Origin: Candidatus Kuenenia stuttgartensis
Lineage (GTDB): Bacteria > Pseudomonadota > Alphaproteobacteria > SMXS01
DNA length: 61,651 nt
Assembly: GCA_943329845.2 (NCBI GenBank)
Contig: CALQFM020000016.1
Location: forward strand, 1 to 61,651
Direction of reading: 5' to 3'
Shown here piece after piece: positions 1 to 10,446 of this stretch. The notes under the pieces are model-generated. The model searched no databases. It saw only the letters and a list, made by a program, of their open reading frames with translations, and was not told where the DNA came from. The translations under genes and the position numbers were made by a program. Numbering within the stretch: the first letter of the stretch is position 1; every line of letters starts with the position of its first letter.

Positions 1-475
1 ACTACCGCAGCCGCTGCTCGTTCCCGAAGATCATTCGAATAGGGTCTCGCCATCCCGGCTGGCCTCCATCCCCAGCCAACAGGTTGAATCAGAATTCAAC
101 CGACTTGGGAATCCCCTTTCGATTCAATCATTCAGGAATCGAGTCTAGGCGCCAGTGGAAAATCACCTGGCGGCCAGTTGTCGGCATGCAAGCGTCGCTC
201 TGTGCTGTGGCTCAGTTGGAGATCTGAAGGCTCCCGCGGCCTTACGGAATGGCCGCATCAGCAACGCGGGCTTATCAGTAGGTGGAGGCGGCACGGGCAT
301 GATCATGCTCCGCGGGGGCGGGAGCACTATTCTCTCTCAGCCGGCGGTGCCAAGGTACTGCTCGCCGATAGCCCACCATGCGCCATATCCCGTGGGCTAG
401 CGAGTCCAATGTACGATTACGTACAATTTAAAAATGGAACCCTTTACGAGGATTTCCTCATCGACACGCCCCTCG
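1..475. other. Non-coding region with GANTC cluster and hairpins
   Basis: No convincing gene lies here; the small plus-strand frames have no family match that I recognise and one runs antisense into queA. The stretch downstream of queA is structured. Five GANTC sites fall in 86-145. GCATGATCATGC at 297-308 is a perfect palindrome. CTCGC (361-365) and TAGCCCAC (369-376) pair with GTGGGCTA (392-399) and GCGAG (400-404), giving a 13-bp stem with a 3-nt bulge and a 15-nt loop. TGTACG-ATTA-CGTACA lies at 410-425. No DnaA-box cluster, tRNA, tmRNA, RNase P or SRP RNA signature was recognised. In many relatives tgt follows queA; it does not here. Confidence 0.5.
86..145. promoter_or_regulatory. Cluster of five GANTC (CcrM-type) sites
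   Basis: GAATC occurs at 86-90, 109-113 and 136-140, GATTC at 121-125 and GAGTC at 141-145. GTTGAAT-CAGA-ATTCAAC, an inverted repeat with 7-bp arms, overlaps the first site (83-100). GANTC is the methylation target of the cell-cycle methyltransferase CcrM in alphaproteobacteria and is usually sparse, so five in 60 bp is notable. A regulatory role for a gene to the left of the window is inference. Confidence 0.35.
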
Positions 476-1534
476 TCACCGGGAAGATGGCGCTGGAAAT
501 ATCAGGGTCGAATCCCCATAGGAATAGAACCGGTAACCCGACTCGATGGCGTGTGAATACGCTTCCTTCATCACGTCCAGGCCGGCGAAGGCGCAGACAA
601 GCATGAACAGCGTGCTTTTCGGCAGGTGGAAATTGGTCATCAACACGTCGACGGCCCGGAATCGGTAGCCCGGCGTGATGAATATCTCGGTCTCATCCGC
701 GAAGGGCCGGATCAGACCGCTCTCATCCGCCGCGCTCTCCAGCAGCCGCAGCGATGTGGTGCCGACAGCGACGATCCTGCCGCCCTTGCGCCGCACCTGG
801 TTGAGCCGATCGGCGGTTTCGGCGGTGATCTCGCCCCATTCCGCGTGCATCCGGTGGTCCGCGGTGTCCTCCGCCTTCACCGGCAGGAAGGTGCCCGCAC
901 CGACATGCAGTGTCAGCGTCACATGGCCGATCCCCGCCTCGCTCAATCGGCCCATCAGCCCTTCGGTGAAATGCAGGCTGGCGGTCGGCGCGGCGACGGC
1001 GCCGTCACGGGCGGCGAACATGGTCTGGTAGTCGGCGTGGTCGCCTTCGTCGGTAGCGCGCTTGCCGGCGATATAGGGCGGTAGCGGCATCTCGCCCAGT
1101 TCCAGAATGGCGAGATCGAGTTCACGTCCCGACCGGTCGAACCGGACCAATAGCTCGCCGCCCTCGCCCTTCATCATCACCTTGGCGACGAGATCGCCGA
1201 TATGGATGTCGTCGCCCGGCCGCAGACGCTTGCCGGGACGCGCGAAGGCCTGCCATTCCCTGTCGTCGGCCCGCTTGTGCAGCAGCAACTCGATGCGAGC
1301 CTCGCCACGGCTGCCGTCCGCGCGGCGGACGCCACGGAGACGCGCCGGGATTACCCTGGTGTCGTTGAACACCATGATGTCGCCTGCGCATAGCAGGCCC
1401 GGCAGGTCGGCGACGCCGGCGTCGATCAACCCGTCATCGCCGATCACCAGCATGCGGGCCGCGTCGCGCGGCCGGGCGGGTCGCAGGGCGATGCGGTCTT
1501 CGGGCAGGTGGAAGTCGAAATCAGAGACTTTCAT
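476..1534 (-). CDS. queA: tRNA preQ1(34) S-adenosylmethionine ribosyltransferase-isomerase QueA
   Basis: The product is 352 residues, the usual QueA length. It transfers and isomerises the ribosyl group of S-adenosylmethionine onto 7-aminomethyl-7-deazaguanine at the tRNA wobble position, giving epoxyqueuosine in the cytosol. Family sequence is visible throughout: [20 protein letters not shown] at the start, [11 protein letters not shown] near residue 57, [12 protein letters not shown] in the middle and [17 protein letters not shown] near the C terminus. The ATG start matches the family N terminus. It is the last member of the ssb-gyrA-coaD-cyclophilin neighbourhood on this strand, but is separated from it by an opposite-strand DUF2239 gene, so it probably has its own promoter. 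A TATAAT hexamer on the minus strand at 1616-1621 is a candidate. Confidence 0.96.
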   Translation of the reverse strand: MKVSDFDFHLPEDRIALRPARPRDAARMLVIGDDGLIDAGVADLPGLLCAGDIMVFNDTRVIPARLRGVRRADGSRGEARIELLLHKRADDREWQAFARPGKRLRPGDDIHIGDLVAKVMMKGEGGELLVRFDRSGRELDLAILELGEMPLPPYIAGKRATDEGDHADYQTMFAARDGAVAAPTASLHFTEGLMGRLSEAGIGHVTLTLHVGAGTFLPVKAEDTADHRMHAEWGEITAETADRLNQVRRKGGRIVAVGTTSLRLLESAADESGLIRPFADETEIFITPGYRFRAVDVLMTNFHLPKSTLFMLVCAFAGLDVMKEAYSHAIESGYRFYSYGDSTLIFPAPSSR

Positions 1535-1569
1535 GGCGGCACGTCAATGCCGGAACGGCTATTGGAAGG

Positions 1570-1632
1570 GAAGAATATTCTTCATAAATTTTACCCGGAT
1601 GATATTGACGATATGATTATACCCGGGTAAAT
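1570..1632. promoter_or_regulatory. Operator-like palindromes between queA and the DUF2239 gene
   Basis: GAAGAATATTCTTC (1570-1583) is a perfect 14-bp palindrome. TTTACCCGG (1590-1598) is inverted as CCGGGTAAA (1623-1631), and the second arm forms its own palindrome TACCCGGGTA (1620-1629). This second palindrome overlaps a perfect minus-strand -10 hexamer TATAAT (1616-1621) directed to queA. A plus-strand TTGACG (1605-1610) with TAAATA (1628-1633) at 17-bp spacing could serve the other gene. The arrangement is typical of a repressor operator in a divergent promoter; the regulator is unknown. Confidence 0.45.
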
Positions 1633-1634
1633 AA

Positions 1635-2267
1635 TTGAAGCCCTATCGGAGACGATTCCTGAACACGACCGAACGACACACCTGCACTGCTTTCATCGGC
1701 GCAACCCGCATCGCCACCGGCGACCTGACCTGGGTGGCACTGGCGGTCAAGGAGGCGCTGGAGGCCGACGACACGGCGCAGGCGCTGATCTTCGACGACC
1801 GCACCAGCGGGGTCATCGAGATCGACTTTCGCGGCACCCGCGACGACGTGCTGCGCAGCGTCGCGGCGCGCGACCTTGCCGAGGAGGCCAGCCTGTCGCC
1901 CGAACCTTCGCTAAGGCGGCCGGGCAGGCCCAAGCTGGGTGTGGTGTCGCGCGAGATTACCCTGTTGCCGCGGCACTGGGACTGGCTGAACAGTCAGCCC
2001 GGCGGCGCGTCGGTCACCCTGCGTCGTCTGGTCGAGGAGGCGCGCCGCGCGTCCGACGGCAAGGACCGCGTCCGGCAGGCGCAGGATGCCGCCTACCGCT
2101 TCATGATGGTGATGGCCGGCGACCGGTCCGGCTTCGAAGAAGCAACCCGTGGCCTGTTTTCAGGCGATCTGGAGCGGTTCCGGCGCGAGACGGGCGAATG
2201 GCCCGTCGACGTACGCGACCATGCCTACAAGCTGGCCGCGCCCGCCTTCGAGCAGCGTGCGGCCTAG
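1635..2267 (+). CDS. DUF2239 family protein
   Basis: The 210-residue product carries the conserved DUF2239 layout: an N-terminal CTAFIGATRIATGDLTWVAL segment, then VIEIDFRG, a GRPKLGVVSREITLLPRHW block near residues 95-115, and a C-terminal region rich in Arg and Glu. The family has no established function. The GRPKLGV...LPRHWDWL...LRRLVEEARR stretch suggests a small basic helical domain. The only long start is TTG at 1635, which lies very close to the predicted promoter and operator; the true start could be a few codons downstream, since family similarity begins around residue 10. The 3' end overlaps the convergent cyclophilin gene by 4 bp. It interrupts an otherwise minus-strand housekeeping cluster. 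Confidence 0.75.
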   Translation: MKPYRRRFLNTTERHTCTAFIGATRIATGDLTWVALAVKEALEADDTAQALIFDDRTSGVIEIDFRGTRDDVLRSVAARDLAEEASLSPEPSLRRPGRPKLGVVSREITLLPRHWDWLNSQPGGASVTLRRLVEEARRASDGKDRVRQAQDAAYRFMMVMAGDRSGFEEATRGLFSGDLERFRRETGEWPVDVRDHAYKLAAPAFEQRAA

Positions 2268-2740
2268 ACCGTATCGCTGGCGATGGTCGCCTTCAGGATC
2301 GTGTCAGGGCTGCTGACCGAGCCGTTGGCGCGGCTGTCACCCTTCTTGATGGCGTCCACATGCTCCATGCCGTCGGTCACCTGGCCCCACGCGGTGTACT
2401 GGGCGTTGAGGTGCGGCGCGTTGGCGAAGCAGATGAAGAACTGGCTGTCGCCGCTGTTCGGGTCCTGGGCGCGGGCCATGGACACGGTGCCGCGCACATG
2501 CGGCGTGTCGTTGAACTCGGCCTTCAGCTTGCGGCCCGAGCCGCCGGTGCCGGTGCCGTGCGGGCAGCCGGTCTGGGCCATGAAACCGTCGATCACCCGG
2601 TGGAACTTCAGTCCGTCATAGAAGCCCTGGCGGACCAACTCCTTGATGCGCGCGACATGGCCGGGCGCCTTGGCCGGCAGCAGCTCGATGGTGACACGGC
2701 CACCCTTCAGGTCCAGGTACAGCGTGTTCTCGGCGTCCAT
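2264..2740 (-). CDS. Cytosolic cyclophilin-type peptidylprolyl isomerase
   Basis: The 158-residue product is a single cyclophilin domain with no signal peptide. It catalyses cis-trans isomerisation of Xaa-Pro bonds. Diagnostic segments are FHRVIDGFMAQTGCPHGTG (catalytic Arg in FHRV), RGTVSMAR, DSQFFICFA and YTAWGQVTDGMEHV. It lies 39 bp downstream of a second, exported cyclophilin on the same strand. The pair follows gyrA and coaD, an order seen in many alphaproteobacteria, and is probably cotranscribed. PpiB-like cytosolic enzymes are the closest functional analogues. Confidence 0.94.
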   Translation of the reverse strand: MDAENTLYLDLKGGRVTIELLPAKAPGHVARIKELVRQGFYDGLKFHRVIDGFMAQTGCPHGTGTGGSGRKLKAEFNDTPHVRGTVSMARAQDPNSGDSQFFICFANAPHLNAQYTAWGQVTDGMEHVDAIKKGDSRANGSVSSPDTILKATIASDTV

Positions 2741-2779
2741 GATGTCTCTCCTGTTCTGCGGCGCGATGGCGCCATGGTT

Positions 2780-3400
2780 CTATTGGGGCGCGGCCGGAGC
2801 CGGCACGGGTGCTGGTAGCGTCGACGGCCCACGCTCGTCGGCCGTCATGTCGGCGGCGACCCTCAGCGACGAGATCGTGTCGGGAAAGTCGACCGTGCCA
2901 TTGTTCTCCTCGGTGCCCTGGCGGATCTTGTCCACGTTCTCCATGCCTTCGATCACCCTGCCCCACACCGTGTACTGGTTGTCCAGCGATCGCTTGGCGT
3001 TGAGCATGATGAAGAACTGGCTGTCGGCGCTGTCCACGCTGCCGCCTTCGCGGGCCATGGAGACGGTGCCGCGAAGATGCCGCAGGCTGTTGAATTCGTT
3101 CTTCATCTCCTTGCCGGAGCCGCCCGTGCCGTCGCCTTTTGGATCGCCGGTCTGGGCCATGAAGCCGGGGATCACCCGGTGGAACTTGAGGCCGTCATAG
3201 AAATGCTGGCGCACCAGTTCCTTGATCCGGGCCACATGGTTGGGCGCCTTGTCCGGGCGCATCTCGATAATCACGCGGCCATATTGCAGCTCCAGGACCA
3301 GGGTGTTCTCCAGGTCGAGCTTTTCCCACTCGACGGCGTGGGCTGGCAGGCCGAATGCCGCCATCACCGCCGCCAGCAGCAGGGTACGGACCATGCGCAT
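2780..3400 (-). CDS. Exported cyclophilin-type peptidylprolyl isomerase
   Basis: The 206-residue product has an N-terminal signal peptide (MRMVRTLLLAAVMAAFGLPA, likely cleavage after AHA near residue 23), so it should act in the periplasm. The cyclophilin core follows: FHRVIPGFMAQTGDPKGDG with the catalytic Arg, RGTVSMAREG, DSQFFIMLN and YTVWGRVIEGMENV. A proline- and alanine-rich tail of about 20 residues (PSTLPAPVPAPAAP) ends the protein. It starts one base after the coaD stop codon region, so translation is probably coupled with coaD. It and the neighbouring cytosolic cyclophilin look like a duplicated pair serving two compartments. Confidence 0.94.
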   Translation of the reverse strand: MRMVRTLLLAAVMAAFGLPAHAVEWEKLDLENTLVLELQYGRVIIEMRPDKAPNHVARIKELVRQHFYDGLKFHRVIPGFMAQTGDPKGDGTGGSGKEMKNEFNSLRHLRGTVSMAREGGSVDSADSQFFIMLNAKRSLDNQYTVWGRVIEGMENVDKIRQGTEENNGTVDFPDTISSLRVAADMTADERGPSTLPAPVPAPAAPQ

Positions 3401-3401
3401 G

Positions 3402-3905
3402 CTATTTCTGCTCCTTCAGCCGCGCCAGGGTGCGGGCCTTCACGTCCGGCGGCACGAAGTGGCTAATCTCACCGCCCAGCATGGCGATCTCGCGGATCAG
3501 CTTGCCGGCGATGGACTGCAGGCCGTTGCTCGCCGCCAGGTAGACCGTCTCCACCTTCGGGTTAAGCTGGGCGTTCATGCCGTTCATCTGGAATTCGTAG
3601 TCGAAGTCGGTGACGCTGCGCAGCCCGCGGAACAGCACCGTGGCGCCCACCTCGTCGGCGAACTGGACGACCAGGCCGCTGAATGGCCGCACATCGACGG
3701 CACCGTCGGCCTGCAGCCGGCTGGTCTCGCGCCGGACCATCTCGACCCGTTCCTCGAGCGAGAACACCGGGCCCTTGCCGGCATTGATCGCCACGCCGAT
3801 CACCAGTCGGTCCACCAGCCGCAGCGACCGGCCGATGATGTCGATGTGGCCGTTGTGGATCGGGTCGAAGGTGCCCGGATAAAGCCCCACGCGTTCCTTT
3901 GTCAT
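3402..3905 (-). CDS. coaD: Phosphopantetheine adenylyltransferase CoaD
   Basis: The 167-residue product has the full CoaD length. It adenylates 4'-phosphopantetheine with ATP to make dephospho-CoA, the penultimate step of coenzyme A synthesis. The nucleotidyltransferase motif GLYPGTFDPIHNGHIDII (T/HxGH) is at residues 7-24. The RGLRSVTDFDYEFQMNGMN block and the substrate-binding SIAGKLIREIAMLGG segment are intact. It sits 11 bp downstream of gyrA and one base upstream of the exported cyclophilin gene, so it is probably read from the gyrA transcript. Confidence 0.97.
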   Translation of the reverse strand: MTKERVGLYPGTFDPIHNGHIDIIGRSLRLVDRLVIGVAINAGKGPVFSLEERVEMVRRETSRLQADGAVDVRPFSGLVVQFADEVGATVLFRGLRSVTDFDYEFQMNGMNAQLNPKVETVYLAASNGLQSIAGKLIREIAMLGGEISHFVPPDVKARTLARLKEQK

Positions 3906-3916
3906 GCCGTCCCCGT

Positions 3917-6679
<2,763 letters not shown>

Positions 6680-6710
6680 CAAGTCCTGGGACTGCCTTCC
6701 AGAAATGCAG

Positions 6711-6732
6711 TGCGCCGCGCATGCGCGGCGCA
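6711..6732 (-). other. Perfect 22-bp palindrome in the gyrA leader
   Basis: The half-site TGCGCCGCGCA is followed by its exact complement, giving a 22-bp perfect palindrome about 32 bp upstream of the gyrA start. In RNA it can fold as a 9-bp GC stem with a CATG loop. It lies inside the predicted 5' untranslated region (transcript start near 6750). No U tract follows, so it is not an ordinary intrinsic terminator. Confidence 0.7.
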
Positions 6733-6756
6733 ACATGTGGTAGCGATGAGGTTTTC

Positions 6757-6785
6757 ACTATACCAGTCCGGGGGTGGCGGGACAA
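6757..6785 (-). promoter_or_regulatory. Sigma70-type promoter of gyrA
   Basis: On the minus strand TTGTCC (6785-6780) and TATAGT (6762-6757) are separated by 17 bp, five of six matches to the -10 consensus and four of six to the -35. The predicted transcript start is near 6750, giving a leader of about 70 nt before the gyrA ATG. It indicates that gyrA is transcribed separately from the DUF4139 genes upstream. Confidence 0.6.
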
Positions 6786-6837
6786 GGATTCCCGCTTCAC
6801 TTAACCAATTGATATAACTCTTGTTTCTGCCCGAGAT

Positions 6838-8271
6838 TTACTCTGCCGCGCGCATCCGCACCGTATAGGAGAACGTTGTCTGTCCCCCGGCCGGTACGTG
6901 CACGGTCCAGACCGCCTCCGTGGCCGACTCTTTCCTGTGCGGGAGACTCTCTGCAGTAATGGTCCAGTCACCGTCCATATTCTCCACCACACGCACGTCG
7001 ACAGGTTCTTTCTTCGCGTTCTTGACGGTGACTTCCCAGGACGAGGTGGCTTCGGTATCCTCGTCATCCCGCTTGAGTGATTGTTTGTAATCGGTTTGCT
7101 TGTGGGCAACCGTCACATCGAAAGCCCCTCCGATATCGAGACTGACCTGCTCGTTGCGCGGCGTAGACCTGATATCGTCCTGGCCGACCAATTGTGTCTG
7201 CCCTCGTGAATCGTCCTTGTAGACACGGATCGAGCCTGCGGGCAGCGGCTTGCCGAGCCCGTCCTGCTCCCGATTGTCGAACTTGATGAACACAGCCACC
7301 GGCCGGGCTCTCAACTCTCCAACCCTCGACGTGTACCAATAGTCTTCGCCACGGCTCTCTAGCACGGGCCTCACGGCGATATGCGGCGCTTCGAGCAAAG
7401 CTATCTGTTTGGTTTGGCCTTCAGCGAGGGTAACCGGGCCGGGCAATGTGTAGAGGTGGTAAGCGAAAAAGTCCTCTTCGGCAGTTTCAGCCTTCCTCGC
7501 CGAGACCACGATGGCCTCAAGTTGTCTTCCGCCCGCGCCGCGAGACCGTCGAACGTCGAGGCTGACCTCGCCAGCGATCACCTGGACCTGTGCGTTCTCA
7601 TATGGAGACCCGCTCGTATTGGTTATGGTGATCCAGCCCTGCAGTGACAGGGATTTGTCGTCCGGAGCGAGGGTGGCGACGTAGTCCGCTTTCCAGTCAA
7701 GGCCGGCGGTTAGGTAGGTCAGCATCAGGTCTCGGCTGACCGGAGCGTTTGCATCGATCACCATGGACAGCGTCGGCCGGGAGCGAAGGTTCGTGGGCAG
7801 GCTGTCAAAGGTGATCCGGCGGCTGGCATCGGAAATGCCGCTCATGGCCTCGATGTGGTCGCCAGCCTTGAGTACGACCCCGTCATTGACGCCGAGGATC
7901 GTAGCATCCTGCACAGTCTCCTGTCCGTTTGCGCCAATGCTGTGCAGCCGCACCGAGCGGCCGACGGACTTCTCCAGCAGCTTGGCCGGAGTTAGCAGGT
8001 CGAAGTCGAAATTCTGCTCCAGAATGTCGAACGGTGCGTCCTTGAGCAGCGCCGTCTCGGCGTTGATCTCGGCCGAGACGTCGACGAACGACAGCGTACT
8101 GCGTCCGGCGGACACGCTGACCGTGCGGGTGTCGCGAACAAGGCCGCCGCCATTGTAGACGGTCAGGCTGAGCGCCTTGCGGCTTTCTGGCGAAATGGAC
8201 ACATTGTCGGCCTGCGCCGCCCCAAATCCGGCGAAAGCCAAGGAAGCCGCTATCACTGCACTGAACCTCAT
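6838..8271 (-). CDS. DUF4139 domain-containing exported protein (copy 2, TonB-box-like insert)
   Basis: The ATG at 8271 is preceded by GGGAGGGGAC and opens a signal peptide (MRFSAVIAASLAFAGFGAAQ, cleavage near residue 21), giving 477 residues. The body is a DUF4139 protein: RKALSLTVYNGGGLVRDTRT, GLDWKADYVATLAPDDKSL, QGWITITNTSGSPYENAQVQ and a C-terminal SSWEVTVKNAKKEPVDVRVV. The role of DUF4139 is not established; the repeated beta-strand pattern suggests a periplasmic or cell-surface beta-rich protein. Residues 251-264 read LEAIVVSARKAETA, very like the TonB box of outer-membrane receptors, and are absent from the paralogue upstream. The two copies are collinear along their whole length, so this is a tandem duplication. 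Confidence 0.85.
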   Translation of the reverse strand: MRFSAVIAASLAFAGFGAAQADNVSISPESRKALSLTVYNGGGLVRDTRTVSVSAGRSTLSFVDVSAEINAETALLKDAPFDILEQNFDFDLLTPAKLLEKSVGRSVRLHSIGANGQETVQDATILGVNDGVVLKAGDHIEAMSGISDASRRITFDSLPTNLRSRPTLSMVIDANAPVSRDLMLTYLTAGLDWKADYVATLAPDDKSLSLQGWITITNTSGSPYENAQVQVIAGEVSLDVRRSRGAGGRQLEAIVVSARKAETAEEDFFAYHLYTLPGPVTLAEGQTKQIALLEAPHIAVRPVLESRGEDYWYTSRVGELRARPVAVFIKFDNREQDGLGKPLPAGSIRVYKDDSRGQTQLVGQDDIRSTPRNEQVSLDIGGAFDVTVAHKQTDYKQSLKRDDEDTEATSSWEVTVKNAKKEPVDVRVVENMDGDWTITAESLPHRKESATEAVWTVHVPAGGQTTFSYTVRMRAAE

Positions 8272-8357
8272 TGTCCCCTCCCAATGGTTGAAAAGGCACA
8301 GAGTAGCCCAGGCGGCGGCGTCCGGCAGCGCCCGTTTGGCGAAGAAACAGCCGAAAC

Positions 8358-9800
8358 TTATGGCGTGTTGCGGGTCAGCACCGTGTAGGTGAAGGTGGTC
8401 TGTCCCTCGGCAGGCGCCCGCACCGTCCAGACCGCCTCGTTGGCCGACTCCTTCTTGTGCGGCAGGCTCTCGGCGGTGACGGTCCAGTCGCCCTGCATGG
8501 TCTCGACCACGCGGACGTCGACCGGCTCCTTCTTGCCGTTCTTCACGGTGACTTCCCATGATGATGTCGCCTCGGAAAGCTGGCCTTCCGGCGTGTTCAC
8601 CTGCTTGTAGTCGGTCTGCTTGCGGTTGACGGTCACGTCGAAGGCCTGGCCCAGGTTCAGCGTGACCTCCTCGTTGCGCGGCGTGTGGCGGATGTTGTCC
8701 TCGCCGACAAACTGGGTCTGGCCACTCGAATCGTCCTTGTAGACGCGCACCACGCCGCCCGGCAGCGGCTTGCCGAGGCCGGCGGCCTCCTTGTTGTCGA
8801 ATTTCAGCGAGATCGAAGCGGGTTGCGGCTGCATCTGGCCGACGCGGGACATGTACCAGTAGCCGCCGCCACGGCTTTCCAGCACCCGCGTCGCGGCGAT
8901 CCGTGGCGCTTCCAGCATCGTCACCTGCTTGGTCTGGTTCTCCGCCAGGCTGACGGCGCCCGGCAACGTGTAGAGGTGATATTCGAAGAACGATTCTTCC
9001 GTCGCTTCCTGCTTGGCGGCGCGCATCGGAGCGGGCGCCGCCATGGCCACCATATCACGGGAATAGTTCTGCGAGACGCGGTTCACCTGACCCGCGACCA
9101 CCTGGACACGGGCATTGTCGTAGGGCGTGCCGCTGGTGTTGGTGATGGTGATCCAGCCCTGCAGCGACAGCGACTTCTCGTCCGGCGCCAGATTGGCGAC
9201 GTAGTCGGCCTTCCAGTCCAGGCCGCCGGTCATGTAGGTCAGCATCAGATCTCGGGTGACGGGACTGGCGGCGTCGATGGTCATGGACAGCGTCGGCCGC
9301 GACCGGAGGTTGGCGGGCAGGCTGTCGAACAGCAGTCGCGTGTTCAGGCTGTTGGCGCCGGACATGGTCTCGACCCGGTCGCCGATCTTCAGCACCACGC
9401 CGCCGGTCGCGCCCAGCACGGTCGCGGTCTCGGTGGTCTCCGCGCCGGTGCCGGGATTGGTGCGGACCAGCCTGACGGTCCGGCCGACGGACTTCTCCAG
9501 CAGCTTTTCGGGACTGAGCAGGTCGAAGTCGAAGTTCTGTTCCAGCACGTCGAACGGCGCGCCTTTCAGCAGCGCTGTCTCGGCCTGGATCTGGGCGGCC
9601 ACGTCGACGAAGGCCAGCACGCTGCGCCCGGCGGGTACGGCAACGGTGCGGGTGTCGCGCACAAGGCCGGTGCCGCCATTGTAGACGGTGAGACTGAGCG
9701 CCTTCCTGTCCTGCAGGGTGACGCTGGCGTCCTCAGCCCATGCAACACCGCCACAGGCGGCCGATACCAGCAGAGCCGCCGTCAAAGCCTTCGCGCGCAT
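8358..9800 (-). CDS. DUF4139 domain-containing exported protein (copy 1)
   Basis: The ATG at 9800 follows GGGAGAAC, giving 480 residues with a signal peptide (MRAKALTAALLVSAACGGVA, cleavage after WAE or nearby). It matches the next gene segment by segment: RKALSLTVYNGGTGLVRDTR, LRSRPTLSMTIDA, GLDWKADYVANLAPDEKSL, TNTSGTPYDNARVQVVAG, FFEYHLYTLPGAVSLAENQT, GGVVRVYKDDSSGQTQFVG and SSWEVTVKNGKKEPVDVRVV. The segment before FFEYHLYTLP is a Met- and Ala-rich linker instead of the TonB-box-like sequence of copy 2. No enzyme motif is visible. It lies 99 bp downstream of ssb on the same strand and 86 bp upstream of copy 2, so the pair may be cotranscribed. Confidence 0.87.
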   Translation of the reverse strand: MRAKALTAALLVSAACGGVAWAEDASVTLQDRKALSLTVYNGGTGLVRDTRTVAVPAGRSVLAFVDVAAQIQAETALLKGAPFDVLEQNFDFDLLSPEKLLEKSVGRTVRLVRTNPGTGAETTETATVLGATGGVVLKIGDRVETMSGANSLNTRLLFDSLPANLRSRPTLSMTIDAASPVTRDLMLTYMTGGLDWKADYVANLAPDEKSLSLQGWITITNTSGTPYDNARVQVVAGQVNRVSQNYSRDMVAMAAPAPMRAAKQEATEESFFEYHLYTLPGAVSLAENQTKQVTMLEAPRIAATRVLESRGGGYWYMSRVGQMQPQPASISLKFDNKEAAGLGKPLPGGVVRVYKDDSSGQTQFVGEDNIRHTPRNEEVTLNLGQAFDVTVNRKQTDYKQVNTPEGQLSEATSSWEVTVKNGKKEPVDVRVVETMQGDWTVTAESLPHKKESANEAVWTVRAPAEGQTTFTYTVLTRNTP

Positions 9801-9899
9801 GATTGTTCTCCCGTCCATGACCTGTGCAATGGACTAAACCTATTGCGGTTTACCGCTACCGCAACGGTTGACCGGGACTTTCCGGAAAACGGGCCGTGA

Positions 9900-10391
9900 T
9901 CAGAACGGAATTTCGTCGTCGAGGTCGCTGGCGCCGCCACGTCCGCCGCCACCGCCCGATGACGAGCCGCCGCCGGCATAGCTGTCCTCGCGGCTGCCGA
10001 AGCCGCCGCTGCCGCCACTGCTGGCGCCGCCGCCCTCGCCCTTGCCGTCGAGCATGGTCAGTTCGCCGCGGTAGCGCTGCAGCACCACTTCGGTGGTGTA
10101 CTTCTCGGCGCCGTCCTTATCGGTGTATTTGCGGGTCTGCAGCTGGCCTTCCACATAGACCTTGGAACCCTTGCGCAGGAAGCGCTCGGCGACGTCGGCC
10201 AGGTTCTCATTGAAGATCACCACCTTGTGCCATTCGGTGCGCTCCTGGCGGTCACCGCTCTGCTTGTCGCGCCAGGTTTCCGACGTGGCGAGATTGAGCT
10301 GCACCACCTTGCCGCCGTTGTTGAGCGTGCGCACTTCGGGATCGCGGCCCAGATTGCCGACGAGGATGACTTTGTTGACGCTTCCGGCCAT
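9900..10391 (-). CDS. ssb: Single-stranded DNA-binding protein
   Basis: The 163-residue product has the bacterial SSB plan. The N-terminal OB fold covers about residues 4-110 ([52 protein letters not shown]). A flexible Gly/Ser-rich linker follows at about 118-155, and the conserved acidic tip DLDDEIPF ends the protein and recruits partner repair and replication proteins. It binds single-stranded DNA as a tetramer. It diverges from uvrA, and a LexA-like box lies in the shared promoter region. Confidence 0.97.
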   Translation of the reverse strand: MAGSVNKVILVGNLGRDPEVRTLNNGGKVVQLNLATSETWRDKQSGDRQERTEWHKVVIFNENLADVAERFLRKGSKVYVEGQLQTRKYTDKDGAEKYTTEVVLQRYRGELTMLDGKGEGGGASSGGSGGFGSREDSYAGGGSSSGGGGGRGGASDLDDEIPF

Positions 10392-10446
10392 GTGACGAGC
10401 CTTTCTTTGATTGAAACTCAGGATACGCTAGTGTAAACCGGAACGA

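Noticed and set aside
1-475. Replication origin
   Set aside because: No cluster of DnaA boxes and no origin-linked genes; GANTC sites alone are insufficient.
155-606. Two small plus-strand open frames
   Set aside because: No ribosome site or family pattern; one runs antisense into the end of queA.
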